Below are positions 31,173-42,910 of a DNA stretch of 64,000 nucleotides, in pieces (the first letter of the stretch is position 1; every line of letters begins with the position of its first letter). The position numbers and the translations under genes are program-made. This DNA comes from Zantedeschia hybrid cultivar. Lineage: Eukaryota; Streptophyta; Magnoliopsida; Alismatales; Araceae. Location of the stretch: contig JARZZO010000011.1 in NCBI GenBank assembly GCA_030544215.1, positions 41,135,001-41,199,000 of the forward strand, in the 5' to 3' direction. Below the pieces are notes generated by a model. The model was not told where the DNA came from and did no database searches. It worked only from the letters and a program-made list of their open reading frames with translations.

Positions 31173-32535
31173 TTCAGGTTGTATCATATACACCTCTTCT
31201 TGAAGGTTCCCGTTAAAGAATGCTGTTTTCACATCCATTTGCCATATTTCATAATCATAGAATGCGGCGATGGCAAGAAGTATCCTGATTGACTTAATCA
31301 TGGCAACTGGAGAAAAGGTTTCGTCATAGTCAATGCCTTGCCTTTGACGATATCCTTTTGCTACCAGCCTTGCCTTGTATGTGTCAATCTGTCCATCTGT
31401 CCCGATCTTTCTTTTAAAGATCCATTTACTGCCAATAGGTACTATACCTTCTGGTAGATTAACCAAGTTCCAAACTTGGTTGGCATAAATGGACTGAATT
31501 TCTGAATGCATTGCCTCTTGCCATTTCTCTGATTCTTGACTACTCATGGCTTCTTGGTAGGTTTGAGGATCATCATCCTCATTTAAGTGCACTTTTGGCT
31601 TGCCATCATCGATATGTCCAACATATCTTTCAGGCTGCTTAGGCACTCTACCTGATCTGCGAACCTTTTGTGTATAATCTTGAACAAGTTCTTGAGTCAA
31701 TGGTTCAGTAGATGAACTAGTGTTGATTTGTGAGTCTAGAATTTCTTCCAGTTCTATCTTGCTCCCACTGTCTTCTTTTGAAAGATATTCTTTCTCTAAG
31801 AAGACAGCTCTTTTTGAGACAAACACCCTTTGATCGCTCGGCTGATAGAAATAATATCCAAAAGTCTCTTTTGGATATCCCACAAATCTACATTTTTCTG
31901 TCCTGAAATCCAGTTTGTCTGGATCATGTCTTTTGACATGTGCAGGGCAACCCCAGATTCTAACATGCTTAAAGTCTGGTTTCTTTCCTTTCCATATCTC
32001 ATATGGAGTAGAAGATACTGACTTACTGGGAAGTTTGTTCAACAGATATGCAGCAGTCAACAGTGCATATCCCCATAAAGAGATTGGAAGTTTAGCATAA
32101 CTCATCATTGATCGTACCATATCTAATAGAGTACGATTTCTCCTTTCCGATACACCATTTAATTGTGGTGTATAGGGAGGAGTCCACTGAGACAAAATAC
32201 CATTATTCTTAAGATATTGTATGAATTATGTACTTAAGTATTCACCCCCTCGATCTGATCGAAAAGTTTTGATACTCTTTCCAGTCTGGTTCTCAACTTC
32301 ATTTTTAAACTCTTTAAATTTCTCAAAGACTTCTGACTTATATTTCACTAAATATATGTAGCCATATCTTAAGAAATCATCTGTAAATGAAACGAAGTAT
32401 GAGTAACCACCCATAGCATGAGTGGACATTGGACCACATACATCACTATGTATTAGTTCCAATAAGTCCTCAGCTCTTTCTCCATGTCCAGAGAATGGAG
32501 CTTTGGTCATTTTTCCCATGAGACAAGCTTGATCT
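31170..32535 (-). pseudogene. Copia integrase core and reverse transcriptase N-terminal half
   Basis: It resumes at ACLMGKMTK (about 32530), the end of the integrase zinc-binding region. The core follows with catalytic residues in HSDVCGPM and FRSDRGGEYLS. A TAA (32226) interrupts it before SQWTPPYTPQLNGVSERRNRTL, which contains the catalytic Glu. The Copia linker and the reverse transcriptase start follow (NQVWNLVNLPEGIVPIGSKW, YKARLVAKGYRQRQGIDYDETFSPV, MDVKTAFFNGNLQEEVYM). All diagnostic integrase core residues are visible, but its zinc-binding N-terminus is gone. Confidence 0.9.
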
Positions 32536-34159
32536 TATCAAGGGGAGTACAATCTTATAGGAAGATAGAGAGTACATTTGAATTAAGAAAGAGGAGGACA
32601 CGCAGGTCCTATTTTAAATACCAAATGAAATATGCATCGCATTCATTCACATCAATCATCACATGATAATACAAAATCCATGATCATCCCACTATAAAAC
32701 ACATCACATGCATCATAATTATCACATAATTACTGTTGGTATTAAGTTTTATAAATATAAAATTATAATACCAATAACTTTTCGAAATAACATTTATTTC
32801 AATATTATCAATAATATTCAAAACATTATTGACTAATGATATAACTAAACCATTCAGTTAATCTAAATACTTATTCAAACATTTTGAACAGTTAAATAAA
32901 ATCAAGTTATGCATAAAATGAGTTTAAAACAATTTTAAACTTAATTGATTTAATAGGGAAGTTAATTATCTAAAATAATTTTAAATAATTAACCAATACC
33001 CTATTATCAATAAAACCCTTTAAATGAATTAACAGTCACTAAACAGTTTAATAATATGTTAATAATAATAAGAATAATTAATAACAGTTATTAATTATCC
33101 CTATAATTTTTCTATTTTAAAATAATTTTAAAATGGGCTAAAAAGGGTTTAAAATAGGGCTAAAATGGGTTAAAGGGGGGTTCGGGTAGTCTGCTGGGCC
33201 GGATCGGGTCCGGATCTGGCGCGGGTCAGCGGGTCCGGGCGGGCCGGCCCGCTGGCCCACGCGCCGGTCGCCCCCGCCACCCGATTAGGGTTTCTGGCGG
33301 GGCGCCGCCTGGTTCGCTCCCCGACCGGCGGGGGCAGGTCGCCGCCGGCCCGGCCGAAGGGCGGCGGGGCTCCGGCCGGCTCCCACGGCGCCGGTGGACG
33401 TCGTCGACGGCGTCGAATGTCGCCGGCGGCGCCCAGGACATCCCTGTTAGCATGCATGCGATCTCATCGCATGCCCTGGTTTTTCGTGGGCAAGCCAGTG
33501 CGGGGAAGGCCACGGCCGGCCATGGCGGAGCCGAGGCGGCGTCGGACGGCGCCGTGGACGTCAACGGTGGTCGCTGGAGGCGTTCCAGACGTCACCGAAC
33601 GTCCCGATCAAACCATGATAATCCGATTATCCTTACACACATGGCCGATCGATCCTGGAGTTGAGTCGCTATGACTGCCGGGCATCACCAGACGACGCTG
33701 GTGCTCCTAACCGATGATAGGAGGCCAGGGACATTCCCTGGAGCATCCGTTCAAGATGCCGCCATCTGCAAAGCCCATGTTAATCTGCTCTAATTTTCTA
33801 CCCGCATGGCTAGGTTGCTGCTGGAACGAAAGATGGAGGCAACCGTTGAAGGGGAATCTCCAGTTATCATCGGAGATAAATCTGGTCGAACCAGACTGCC
33901 ATAGAAAACAGGGATCATCCCTGTGGCTCCCCAAAGATTATCGTGATAATCTCCTACCATTTGTAACAACCCCAAAAAAAAAATTTATTCAAATCCGGGA
34001 TTATATCCCAATAAGTTTTAGACATTCTAAAAAACGTGGGAACGATTCCCAGATTGTTAAAATAAATTTTAGCCCAAGAACACGTACAATACGGGTTCTT
34101 CATGCATAACGAGAAAAATCACGCAAAACGAAGCCGTTTTAAGATCGAACCAGCAACCT
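32536..34159 (-). other. Non-coding leader of Copia element replacing gag-protease
   Basis: Between the primer site and the truncated integrase lie 1.6 kb with no gag or protease. Composition changes sharply: 32560-33170 is very AT-rich, about 33175-33600 is extremely GC-rich (runs of CGGCGG and GGCCGG), and 33600-34159 is intermediate. ORFs in the GC-rich block (for example minus strand 33226-33564) are Arg/Ala/Pro/Gly-rich and look like composition artefacts. Gag has been deleted or replaced, and the block's origin is unknown. Confidence 0.7.
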
Positions 34160-34172
34160 GGCTCTGATACCA
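34160..34172 (-). other. Primer binding site of Copia element (initiator tRNA-Met type)
   Basis: One base from the LTR the minus strand reads TGGTATCAGAGCC, the well-known plant Copia primer site complementary to the 3' end of initiator methionine tRNA. Confidence 0.92.
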
Positions 34173-34173
34173 C

Positions 34174-35752
34174 TGTAAGGAATCGACTAGTACGCAGTGG
34201 AAAATAAAATCGATTCCTATGTATCGGTTGCTAGGATCGTAAAACGGACAATAAAATTTAAACGCGGGAAGAACGGTTCTTCACCTTTGCGGGGTTTCGA
34301 ATCTCCCGTGGATGATTTCGACTCGGTAATCGCGCACGCGTACGATCTCTAGAGGTATCCACACGAGCTCCCGCTGCAGACGCGATTTCCTCCTTGACTT
34401 GAGTGCTCCGACCATATCTCAAATCCACCATGCGCGAAAAGAGAAAGATCTACTCCAAGAGAGAGAAAGAGAGAGAGAGAGGAGATAGAGAATCTTAGGG
34501 GTGTAAAATTCGTCCAACCTCTTCTTACCCCTCCCCTTGGCCTCCTTATATAAGAAATAAGGATAAGCACAAGGATTAATCCTCATGATTATCCAAGAGT
34601 TGGCCTTGGATAAATCTCCATTAAATATTCATGTTTATCCTGCGGCTTTTCATAAAAACCCAGATAAGCATGAAATTTAACGTCTCTCACCGTCTGACGA
34701 GAACTCTTATGTGTGTGACCCTCTAGGCCCATATATCAGCCCGGTTTCAGGCCCATTAAACTTAGAACTAATTCTCAAGTTTAATATTTATTAATTAACA
34801 TTTAAACATCATATGTTAAATGATTAATTTAATAAACAAGTGGTTTATCATCTGATGATTAATTCACTTGGCCTTCTGATCATGAGCGGTACCAAACACT
34901 ACCTCATGATCCCAGAAGATATAAGGGATAATGTTCCCTTTATTTGAACATTTCCGTCTGCAGATACCGCACAGATAAAATCCTTCACTCATCCAATGTC
35001 CCAATAACGCAAGGGTATGGTTTTATAGTCAAACCCTCTATCGCATTATTTAGATGGATTCCAGTACCTCGTTAATTTCTAGAAAGACATCTCTTTCATT
35101 TGACCCTGGCCAGGGATTTCTGTGTACACATCCATAGGACATTCTCTCTCCAGTCTTATACTAAGAGTGAGTGATCCCTTGTTGTTCACTCAATTACCTT
35201 CGCAAGCTTTCCACTTTATCTGAGAGACTGACTATCGTGGGCTTAATGGTTAAAGTCCACAAGTCAGAGAATCAAGACACAATGGTCTACAAACAAGGTA
35301 TCATTGGTGACTCAGGTCAAAGGACCAACTGTGCTACTGCAACGATTGAATTCCCTGGTTGACTAATAGGTATAATTACCATCCAGGAATTCTTATTTGG
35401 GTATGTTCAGTGAAATCATTCTCTAATGAGCACCCACAAGTTTATCTTAGTGTCACCACACGAGTGAATGTGAGATCGATCATTCACCCTTATCACATGA
35501 GCAGACATAACTTGTGTCGATCTTATCGGATATTTAATGTCCATCTCAAATATCCTATGATCGAGAACTGTTTAAGACAAGTGACTGAGGATATTGATCT
35601 CACTATCATGATTCAATATCCCATACATTTGTCTACGGACCTTCATTACGATAGTCAATTTGCAAGAACTATAAATGAAGAAATAATTGCCTTTATTAAT
35701 AATATGAACTAGAATGTACAATGATTGGCTTTGAGGCCACACAATTCTATCA
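34174..35752 (-). repeat. Right LTR of Copia element (5' LTR in element orientation)
   Basis: 1579 bp, matching 28386-29979 over its whole length with scattered substitutions and small indels. TATATAAG on the minus strand near 34547-34554 is the likely promoter TATA box. Confidence 0.93.
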
Positions 35753-36552
35753 TTCGGCCTGTTAGCGGCCCAGCAGCCCTCGGCCCAACAGCGGCCCAGC
35801 AGCTCTCGGCCCAGTAGGCTCCAGCCCACTAAGCGGCATTTGGCCCATCAGCAGCCCCCAACCTTTGGCCCAGTAGCCGTATCCGGCCCATTCCGGTGGG
35901 AGGGTTAAGCGCTATGGTGGTTTATCAGTAAACCAAAACATAGTCCTATATCGGCTGCCACCATTAAGCAACCTCTACCCTCCGCTATAAATACAAGGCT
36001 ATTTATTACCCAAAGGTATGTCTTTTGGACCAAGGACAACAGTCCAAAAGCATTAAAGCTATTTCTTCTTCCTTGACTTCTGAATCGAATCTTCTTCAGA
36101 AGCTAACTTAGCCGTCGGAGGGGGTTCCTTAGGGCCGAAGCCCGGGACTCCTACTGACCGGTTCTTCTTCTTCTCCTCCTTCTGCAGGGGCTTCGGTTTG
36201 AATCTTCGCCGACCTCTCCGAGTCGGTCTCAGCCGCCGACCTTGGGTTTTCGCCCCCCAGTCTCGACGGCTTTCACAGGCTGGTCCGCCTCATCCGAAGG
36301 AGCCTCGGCCTCGCCCTGCGCGGGCTGGCCCGCCTCGGCCGAAGAAGTCTCGTCTTAGCTCCGAGCGAGCTTTTGCCCGAGTACCCCTTGGTCCCGTCTC
36401 CGCCCTCGTCTAGTTCCGGATTCCCGTTGGTCCTCTTCATCGATCCGATCCAATTGCGGGTTCCAGTCTTGGAATCCGACCGTGGTAAGCTTCGGCAACA
36501 TCACATATATATATGTTGGACTAAGTCTAAGGACTGGCGCTACGTTGAAAAT

Positions 36553-37461
36553 TGATAAGGCAAAATCCGATTCGGCCCATTAGAACAAGCCCAACACTCA
36601 GATCAGTCCAACAACAACAGTAAAAGGCCCATTGGCAGCCTTCGGCCTGTTAGCAGCCCAGTAGCCCTCGGCCCAGTAAGCAGCCCAGTGGTCCTCGGCC
36701 CACCAGCGGCCCGACAACCTTCGGCCCATCAACGGCCCAATAGCCTTCGGCCCGTAGCGGCCCTCGGCCCAGTAGGCTCCAGCCCACTAAGTGGCATCTG
36801 GCCCATCAGCGGCCCCCAACCTTCAGCCCAATAGCCGTATCCGGTCCATTCTGGTGGGAGGGATAGGCGCTATGGCGGTTTATCAGTAAACCAGAACATA
36901 GTCCTCTATCGGCTGCCACCATTAAGCACTCTACCCTACGCTATAAATACACGGCTATTTATTACCAAAGGTAGGTCTTCTGGACCAAGGACAACAGTCC
37001 AAAAGCATTAAAGCTATTTCTTCTTCCTTGACTTCTGAATCGAATCTTCTTCAGAAGCTAACTTAGCCGTCGGAGGGGGTTCCTTAGGGCCGAAGCCCGG
37101 GACTCCTACTGACCGGTTCTTCTTCTTCTTCTCCTCCTTCTGCAGGGGCTTCGGTTTGAATCTTCGCCGACCTCTCCGAGTCGGTCTCGGCCGCCGACCT
37201 TGGGTTTTCTCCCCCCGGTCTCGACGCCTTTCGCAGGCTGGTCCGCCTCATCCGAAGGAGCCTCGCCCTTGCCCTGCGCTGGCTGGCCCGCCTCGGCCGA
37301 AGAAGTCTCGTCTTCGCTCCGAGCAAGCCTTTGCCCGGGTACCCCTCGGTCCCGTCTCCGCCCTCGTCTAGTTCCGGATTCCCGTCGGTCCTCTTCATCG
37401 ATCCGATCCAATTGCGGGTTCCAATCTCGAAATCCGACCGTGGTAAGCTTCGGCAACATCA
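36553..37461 (+). repeat. 5' LTR of element B
   Basis: 909 bp from TGATAAGGC to CAACATCA. GGCCCA-type motifs are dense between about 36570 and 36860. The TATA box CTATAAATAC is at 36941-36950. The transcribed part carries the pyrimidine-rich and CGG-rich sequences shared by the family. Confidence 0.88.
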
Positions 37462-37463
37462 CG

Positions 37464-37481
37464 TGGCGCCGTCTGTGGGAA
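37464..37481 (+). other. Primer binding site of element B
   Basis: TGGCGCCGTCTGTGGGAA, two bases after the 5' LTR, identical to that of element A. Confidence 0.88.
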
Positions 37482-37495
37482 ACTAGCAAGAAGTC

Positions 37496-38131
37496 ATGTC
37501 TCATCGTCCGGTGACTAGACGATCTGGACAAGACGAAGCGGAGACGCGGGCAACTCCGACGCCGGCACCCCACTCCGAAGGTGCCCCGTCTGTTCTTCCT
37601 CAAGGGTCTGCCCTCCCTGTCATACCGGAGTCCGTCACTCCCAAAGACAACCAGGTGGAAGAGCTTCAGCAACAGGTGGCGACGTTGGCCGCCACTGTTA
37701 CTTCTTTTGCACCTTTACGAGATATGGTGTCTACCATTGCCCAGCATATGGGGATACTGGGACAGCTCCCGCAGCAGGTACCGCCTCCCCCAGTCTGTCC
37801 TGCTCAAGCTACAAGGCCGCAGCCGACACCCTCGCTGGCCTTCCCCGACGAGGCCGCCACGGCACGCAGCGACCCATTCGCGCCGCCTGCCCGAGCCCCT
37901 CGCGCCAGTCATATCCTGACGGAGCAGGACTATGCTTCGTCCGGATTTCATCCAACCAAGACCGAAGGACGTTCGGTCACCACTTCAACTACCCCGGACC
38001 TGGACCGACGGCAGACAGCGATGAGGAAGGAAATGCAGTAAATGGTGTCTCGGCCATACGGAGCGCCTCTCGCCAGCACCATTCTGGAGCAGACTCCATT
38101 CTCGCTAGAACTTCTGGCCATTGAGGTACCT
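37496..38131 (+). pseudogene. Element B gag, N-terminal part
   Basis: It begins MSHRPVTRRSGQDEAET soon after the primer site. It contains a heptad-like EELQQQVATLAATV stretch and a proline-rich region. A TAA (CAA in copy A) follows MRKEMQ at 38039-38041, after which the frame continues MVSRPYGAPLASTIL. Element C inserted at 38131, after ELLAIEV. The rest of gag resumes at 47788. Confidence 0.85.
38127..38131. repeat. Target-site duplication TACCT, left copy (element C)
   Basis: TACCT precedes the TGATG start of element C and recurs at 47788-47792 after its 3' LTR. Joined across C, the gag sequence of B is continuous (IEV then PPNF, as in element A). Confidence 0.92.
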
Positions 38132-38606
38132 TGATGGGGAGAATCCGATTCGGCCCATTAAAACAACCCAAACACTGGGATTAGCCTAACAGCGCTAACA
38201 GTAAGAGGCCCACTAGCAGCCTTCGGCCCATCAGCGGCCCTCGGCCCAATAGCAGCCCAGTGGTCTTCGGCCCATCAGCGGCCCAGCGGCCCTCGGCCCA
38301 ATAGCAGCCCAGCGGTCTTCGGCCCATCAGCGGCCCAGCGGCCCTCGGCCTAATAGCAGCCCAGCGGCCCAGTTGGCTTCAGCCCACTAAGCGGCATCCG
38401 GCCCAACAGCCCCCCCCCCCCCCCCCCCCTTTCGGCCTAGTAGCCATATTCGGCCCACTCCGGTGGGAGGGTTAGGCGTTATGGCGGTTTTTCAGTAAAC
38501 CCAAAACATAGTCCTATATCGGCTGCCACCATTAAGCAACCTAGACTCCGCTATAAATACAAGGCTATTTATTACCCAAAGGTATGTCTTCTGGACCAAG
38601 GACAAC
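38132..38606 (+). repeat. Truncated 5' LTR of element C
   Basis: It starts TGATGGGGAG and matches the first part of the LTR at 46919-47787, including the TATA box at 38551-38560. It stops after AAGGACAAC, where gag sequence begins. A run of 19 C lies at 38410-38428. The shared CAAC at the junction hints at microhomology-mediated deletion. Confidence 0.85.
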
Positions 38607-39276
38607 CTCTGCCGCTACCAGCTCCACCCTCTCGGATGCTCATGGAGGTGAAAGGTATACTTCGACAGCCGGAGCGCATCAAGACTGACCCCCGCCGAAG
38701 GGACCCCCGCAAGTACTGTCAGTACCATCGGGAAATCGGCCATTCAACTGACGAATGCCGGCACCTTCGGGAGAAGATCGATCGTCTCATCAGAGAAGGC
38801 CGTTTGCCACAGTACCGACGAGAGCAGCCTCAACAACGACAGAACCAAGACGTCCCTGAAGCAGCAAGGCAACGTCAACTCCCGGATAAAGAAGCCCCAC
38901 CTCAGTCGAAGGCCACTTCGGCCCCGGCAGAAGCATCACACCAACGACCCGGTGCCGGGTCAATTATGATGATATCCGGAGGACCGGGAGAGGGGCCAAG
39001 GCGTCATCGACTCAGCGATACAGTGGCGGCAGTCGACGTTGAGCAGAAGCGGTCTCGTCAAGAAGACATCATCTTCGGCCAGGAGGATCTGACCGATATT
39101 CAGGTTCTTCACGACGACGCCTTAGTTGTAAATGCTGTAATAAAAGGTTACGATGTTCATCGTATCTTTGTTGATAATGGAAGTGCCCCAAATGTACTTT
39201 TCTACGACTGTTTTGTAAAAATGGATTTGAATGAGGCTGATATGAAGCCTCACCGGGGGGCCTCTATTCGGCTTTA
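38607..39276 (+). pseudogene. Element C gag C-terminus and protease (truncated)
   Basis: The open frame starts in mid-gag (RMLMEVKG at 38633). It includes an intact zinc-knuckle variant CQYHREIGHSTDEC, a Gln/Pro-rich spacer, and the protease core GYDVHRIFVDNGSAPNVLFYD. An extra G in a G-run near 39256 shifts the frame, giving a stop at 39276. The gag core is absent because of the upstream deletion. Confidence 0.88.
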
Positions 39277-40790
39277 ATGGTTCGACTTGCCGAGTAGAAG
39301 GCATCGTCCGGCTCCCTGTAACCCTAGGTACGGCTCCTCGGCAATTAACCGTCGAAACGGATTTTGCCGTTGTTAAGATCGATTCGGCCAACAACGCCAT
39401 CTTTGACCGAAGGCTGATCGGCGGGATTGGACCTGTACCCTCATCTTTTCATCAGAAGTTGAAGTTCTGTACCAGCCATAGAATTGGCGAAGCCAAGGGA
39501 AATCAGGATGCAGTTCGGCAATGTTACATGATCTCTGTCAAAGGGAAGGTTGCGGCCGAATCCCTTTCAATCGAATCTTCGGCCGAAGCATCCCCGGGGG
39601 AGGAACTTACAACCGTTCTGATTCCAGGAGGAGAAGGTCGGACGCTAATGATAGGCTCCGGCCTAAAGAAGGTTGAAGTCGAGAGACTTGCTGAGTTCCT
39701 GAAAGAGAACCTCGACGTCTTCGCCTGGTCTCCGGCGGAAATGCCTGGGGTCGACCCGGAAGTAGCAGAACATCGGCTGCACGTCAACCCCAACCAACCC
39801 CCGATCAAGAAGAAGCGGCGTACCTTCAATCAGGAAAGAAAGGCGGCCATCCAAGCCGAAGTGCAAAAGGGGCTGGACGCGGGACACCTCCGAGAGGTAC
39901 ACCATCCTGACTGGATCGCCAATGTGGTAATGGTGCCCAAAAAAGATGGCAAGTGGCAGATGTGTGTGGACTTCACCAACCTCAATAAGGCATGTCCGAT
40001 GGACAGCTTCCCGCTGCCTCGGATAGACCAGGTGGTGGACGCAACCTCCGGCCACGAGCTACTTAGCTTCTTCGACACCTATTCAGGCTATCATCAGATC
40101 CGAATGCAACCGGAGGACGAGGACAAGACCAGCTTCACAACTGACCTCGGTTTATACTGTTATACTCGGATGCCGTTCGGCCAGAAGAATGCAGGGGCAA
40201 CCTATCAACGTCTCGTCAACAAGATATTCGCTCCACAGCTCAGCCGCAATATGGAGGTCGACATCGACGACATGCTGGTGAAAAGCCACGTCGCTGCAGA
40301 CCATCTGACCGATTTGGCCGAGACATTCACTGCCTTGCGCAGGTATAAAATGAAGCTGAATCCAGCCAAGTGTGCCTTCGGCGTGGCCTCCGGGAAATTT
40401 CTCGGTTTGGTCACCTGCCGAGGGGTGGAAGCCAATCCCGCAAATGTGTGGCTATTATCTAAATGCGTCCTCCGGCCAACATCCGAGAGGTCCAGAAGCT
40501 GAATGGAAGAATTGTCACGTTAAGCCGCTTCATGTCAAGGGCAGCGGATTACTGTTTTCCTTTCTTCAAGCTGCTGAAAAAGACTAATAGCTTCTCCTGG
40601 ACGGACGAGTGTCAGTCGGCCTTCGATCAGCTGAAAGCCTATCTCTCCAATGTTCCCGTCTTGTCTAGACCGGTCCATGGAGAGCAGCTATTCCTTTATC
40701 TCGCAACATCTGAAACAGCTGTCAACGCCGTCCTCATTCGGGAACAAGACGGCGTTCAGAGGCCTATTTAAGCCGAGCCCTCCAAGGAGC
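39262..40790 (+). pseudogene. Element C reverse transcriptase and RNase H
   Basis: After the frameshift the frame reads the protease tail, then the RT core: WQMCVDFTNLNKACPMDSFPLP (Gln where A has Arg), FFDTYSGYHQI, MPFGQKNAGATYQ. The catalytic box is VDIDDML, where A and B have VYIDDML, so the first Tyr of YIDD is Asp. One base is lost near 40447, and about 7 bp near 40770 where B has TACTATATAAGT. RNase H pieces (FLYLATSETAVNAVLI, SRALQGAELRYP) therefore lie in different frames. Confidence 0.88.
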
Positions 40791-41838
40791 AGAGCTTCGG
40801 TATCCCGCTCTTGAAAAGCTGGCCTTAGCCCTCGTCTCGTCCGCGAGGAGACCCCGGCCCTACTTCCTCGCACATTCAATAAAGGTCTTCACGGACCAAC
40901 CTTTGCGGCAAGTCCTCTCTCGGCGAGAAGTGTTCGATAGGCTAGCAAAGTGGGCAATCGAACTGGGAGAGTTTGACGTTTCTTATGGGCCACGGACGGC
41001 AATAAAAGCTCAAGCTCTAGCCGACTTCATGGCCAAGCTCACTCCCGAAGCATCCTCGGCCCCACAGTCGGAAGTCAGTACACCTGAGGCCGAGGGTACT
41101 TCGATTCCCCCATCTCCGGCGGACGAATGGCGACTCTACGTTGATGGATCCGCGTGCTCTTCAGGTAGCGGCGACGGATGGATCTTGGCGTCTCCAGAAG
41201 GGGTCATCACGGAGTATGCACTGCACTTCTCCTTCCCGGCTACCAACAATGCCGCAGAATACGAAGCCCTTATCTCAGGCCTTTGGGCCGCTAGAAAGCT
41301 TGGTGCGCAGAACATAAGGGCATTCAGCGATTCTCAGCTGATCGCCAATCAAGTCACCGGGGAGTACGAGGCCCGGGACGCATTAATGATATCCTATCTC
41401 CAGGTAACCCGCAAGATCCTTACTCAATTTAATTCTTATGAAATTGTGCGGATCCCTCGGGCCGAAAATGCTCGAGCCGATGCTCTTTACCGGCTAGCAT
41501 CAACTCAGGACGGGGGAGGAGGCCGAATGGTCTTAGTAGAAGAACTGTCTAAACCAAGTCTCGACGAATCCGAGGTCATGCAAGTGAAAGAATCCGAAGC
41601 AGAAACCTGGATGACTCCCCTAGTCGCTTTCCTCCTCCGAGAGGAGGTCCCGTCCGATCCAAAGGAAGCAAGGCACGTCCGGCAGCGCTCTTCCCACTTC
41701 CTTATTCTGGAGGGAATACTATATAAGAAATCCTTCGGCCGGCCGCTCCTACGATGTCTCGGCCCAGTTGAAGCTGATTATGCGCTAAGGGAGTACATGA
41801 AGGAATCTGCGGAGTACACGCAGGAGGAAGGGCCTTGA
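40791..41838 (+). pseudogene. Element C RNase H end, second RNase H and start of integrase
   Basis: From 40903 the frame reads RLAKWAIELGEFDVSYGP. The second RNase H-like domain follows (WRLYVDGSACSSGSGDGWIL, NNAAEYEALISGLWAARKL, FSDSQLIANQVTGEYEARDALM, ARADALYRLAS), largely intact. The integrase N-terminal linker follows (LILEGILYKKSFGRPLLRCLG). A lost G near 41790 (GGGAGTACATG where A has GGGAGGTACATG) shifts the frame at the first His of the zinc-binding motif. Confidence 0.88.
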
Positions 41839-42843
41839 CCCCATAAACTCTTAAGGCAAGGGTACTGGTGGCCAACGCTCCGAGAGGACGCGGCCGCTCT
41901 CGTCCGCTGTTGTGACCAGTGCCAGAGATTCAGCTCCCACATTCACCAGTCGGCGACCCTTCTGACTCCTCTGTCAGATCCCTGGCCTTTCGCCCAGTGG
42001 GGGATTGATCTCTTGGGACCCTTTCCCATGGCTACCGGCCAGAGGAAATTCCTTATTGTGGCAGTGGACTATTTCACTAAGTGGGTAGAAGCTGAGCCTC
42101 TAGCGTCTATAACCGATAGCAATGCATGGAACTTCGTATGGAAATCCATCATTTGCCGATACGGCATCCCTCGGGCAATTATCTCAGACAATGGTAAACA
42201 ATTTGACAGCCATCGGTTTAAAGACAACTGCGCTAGGTTCGGCATTCTCCATAAGTTCGCTTCAGTAACCCACCCTTGGACGAATGGCCAAGTCGAGGTC
42301 ACTAACCGAAGTCTGTTGCGAGGACTGAAGACTCGCCTCGGCAAGGCCAAGGGCCGATGGGTCGAAGAACTGCCGAGCGTTCTATGGGCTTATCGGACAA
42401 CAAGCCGAACCCCTACCGGCGAAACCCCATTCCGAATGGCTTACGGGGTGGAGGCCGTTATTCCAATTGAAGTCAGCCTTCCATCGCCGAGGGTTCTTAC
42501 TCATGATCCGAAGGCTAATGAGGAAGCCCTAAAAGATCATCTTGATCTTTTAGAAGAAACAAGGGATCAAGCCCGCATTCGGCTGGCGACTTATCAGCAA
42601 GGCATGGCAAGATACCACAACACTCGAGTGAAGCCCCGAAGCTTTGAAGCAGGGAACCTCGTGTTAAGGAACGCTCACGCATCCAAGCCAACCGAAGCCA
42701 CAGGAAAGCTTTCTCCAAACTGGGAAGGACCTTATCGCGTAAGGGAAGTGATCCGACGAGGGGCCTATCGGCTAGAGACCCTTTCGGGCCAGCCTCTCCC
42801 TCGTACATGGAATGTAGAGCGCCTTCGGCGCTATTTCATGTAA
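41839..42843 (+). pseudogene. Element C integrase core and C-terminus
   Basis: The zinc-binding Cys pair (CCDQCQRFS) is readable near 41905. The core from about 41990 is open: GIDLLGPFPMATGQRKFLIV, AIISDNGKQFDSHRF and TNGQVEVTNRSLL supply the DDE residues. The C-terminal part (LWAYRTTSRTPTGETPF, NWEGPYRVREVIRRGAYRL) ends in a normal stop after RLRRYFM. This is the most complete integrase C-terminus of the family here. Confidence 0.9.
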
Positions 42844-42910
42844 GTCAATTCTCCCGGAGTTTAGCCAGAAGTCATGAATATATTATTTTTTATCTAGTGT
42901 TATATCCAGC

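Larger units (their letters stand above)
28386..35752 (-). mobile_element. Ty1/Copia retrotransposon, gag-less, inserted in the solo Gypsy LTR
   Basis: LTRs at 28386-29979 and 34174-35752 have TG...CA ends and a TTCGG duplication (28381-28385, 35753-35757). The order in element orientation is primer site, 1.6-kb non-coding leader, integrase, reverse transcriptase, RNase H. Integrase before reverse transcriptase defines Copia. Gag, protease and the integrase zinc-binding region are missing, and pol has several stops. The LTRs differ at roughly 40 sites plus small indels (about 2.5%), so it is older than element P. Confidence 0.93.
28188..36503 (+). mobile_element. Solo LTR of the A/B/C Gypsy family, split by a Copia element
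   Basis: The LTR begins TGATGGGGG at 28188 and ends GGCAACATCA at 36503. It is flanked by CATAT at 28183-28187 and 36504-36508. Removing the Copia element and one copy of its duplication leaves about 944 bp of continuous LTR (28188-28385 plus 35758-36503) and no internal gag-pol. This is the product of recombination between the two LTRs of a complete element. A plus-strand TATA box lies at 35986-35993. Confidence 0.9.

Noticed and set aside
33226..33564. GC-rich ORF in the Copia leader
   Set aside because: It is low-complexity Arg/Ala/Pro/Gly with no domain. Open frames are expected at this base composition.
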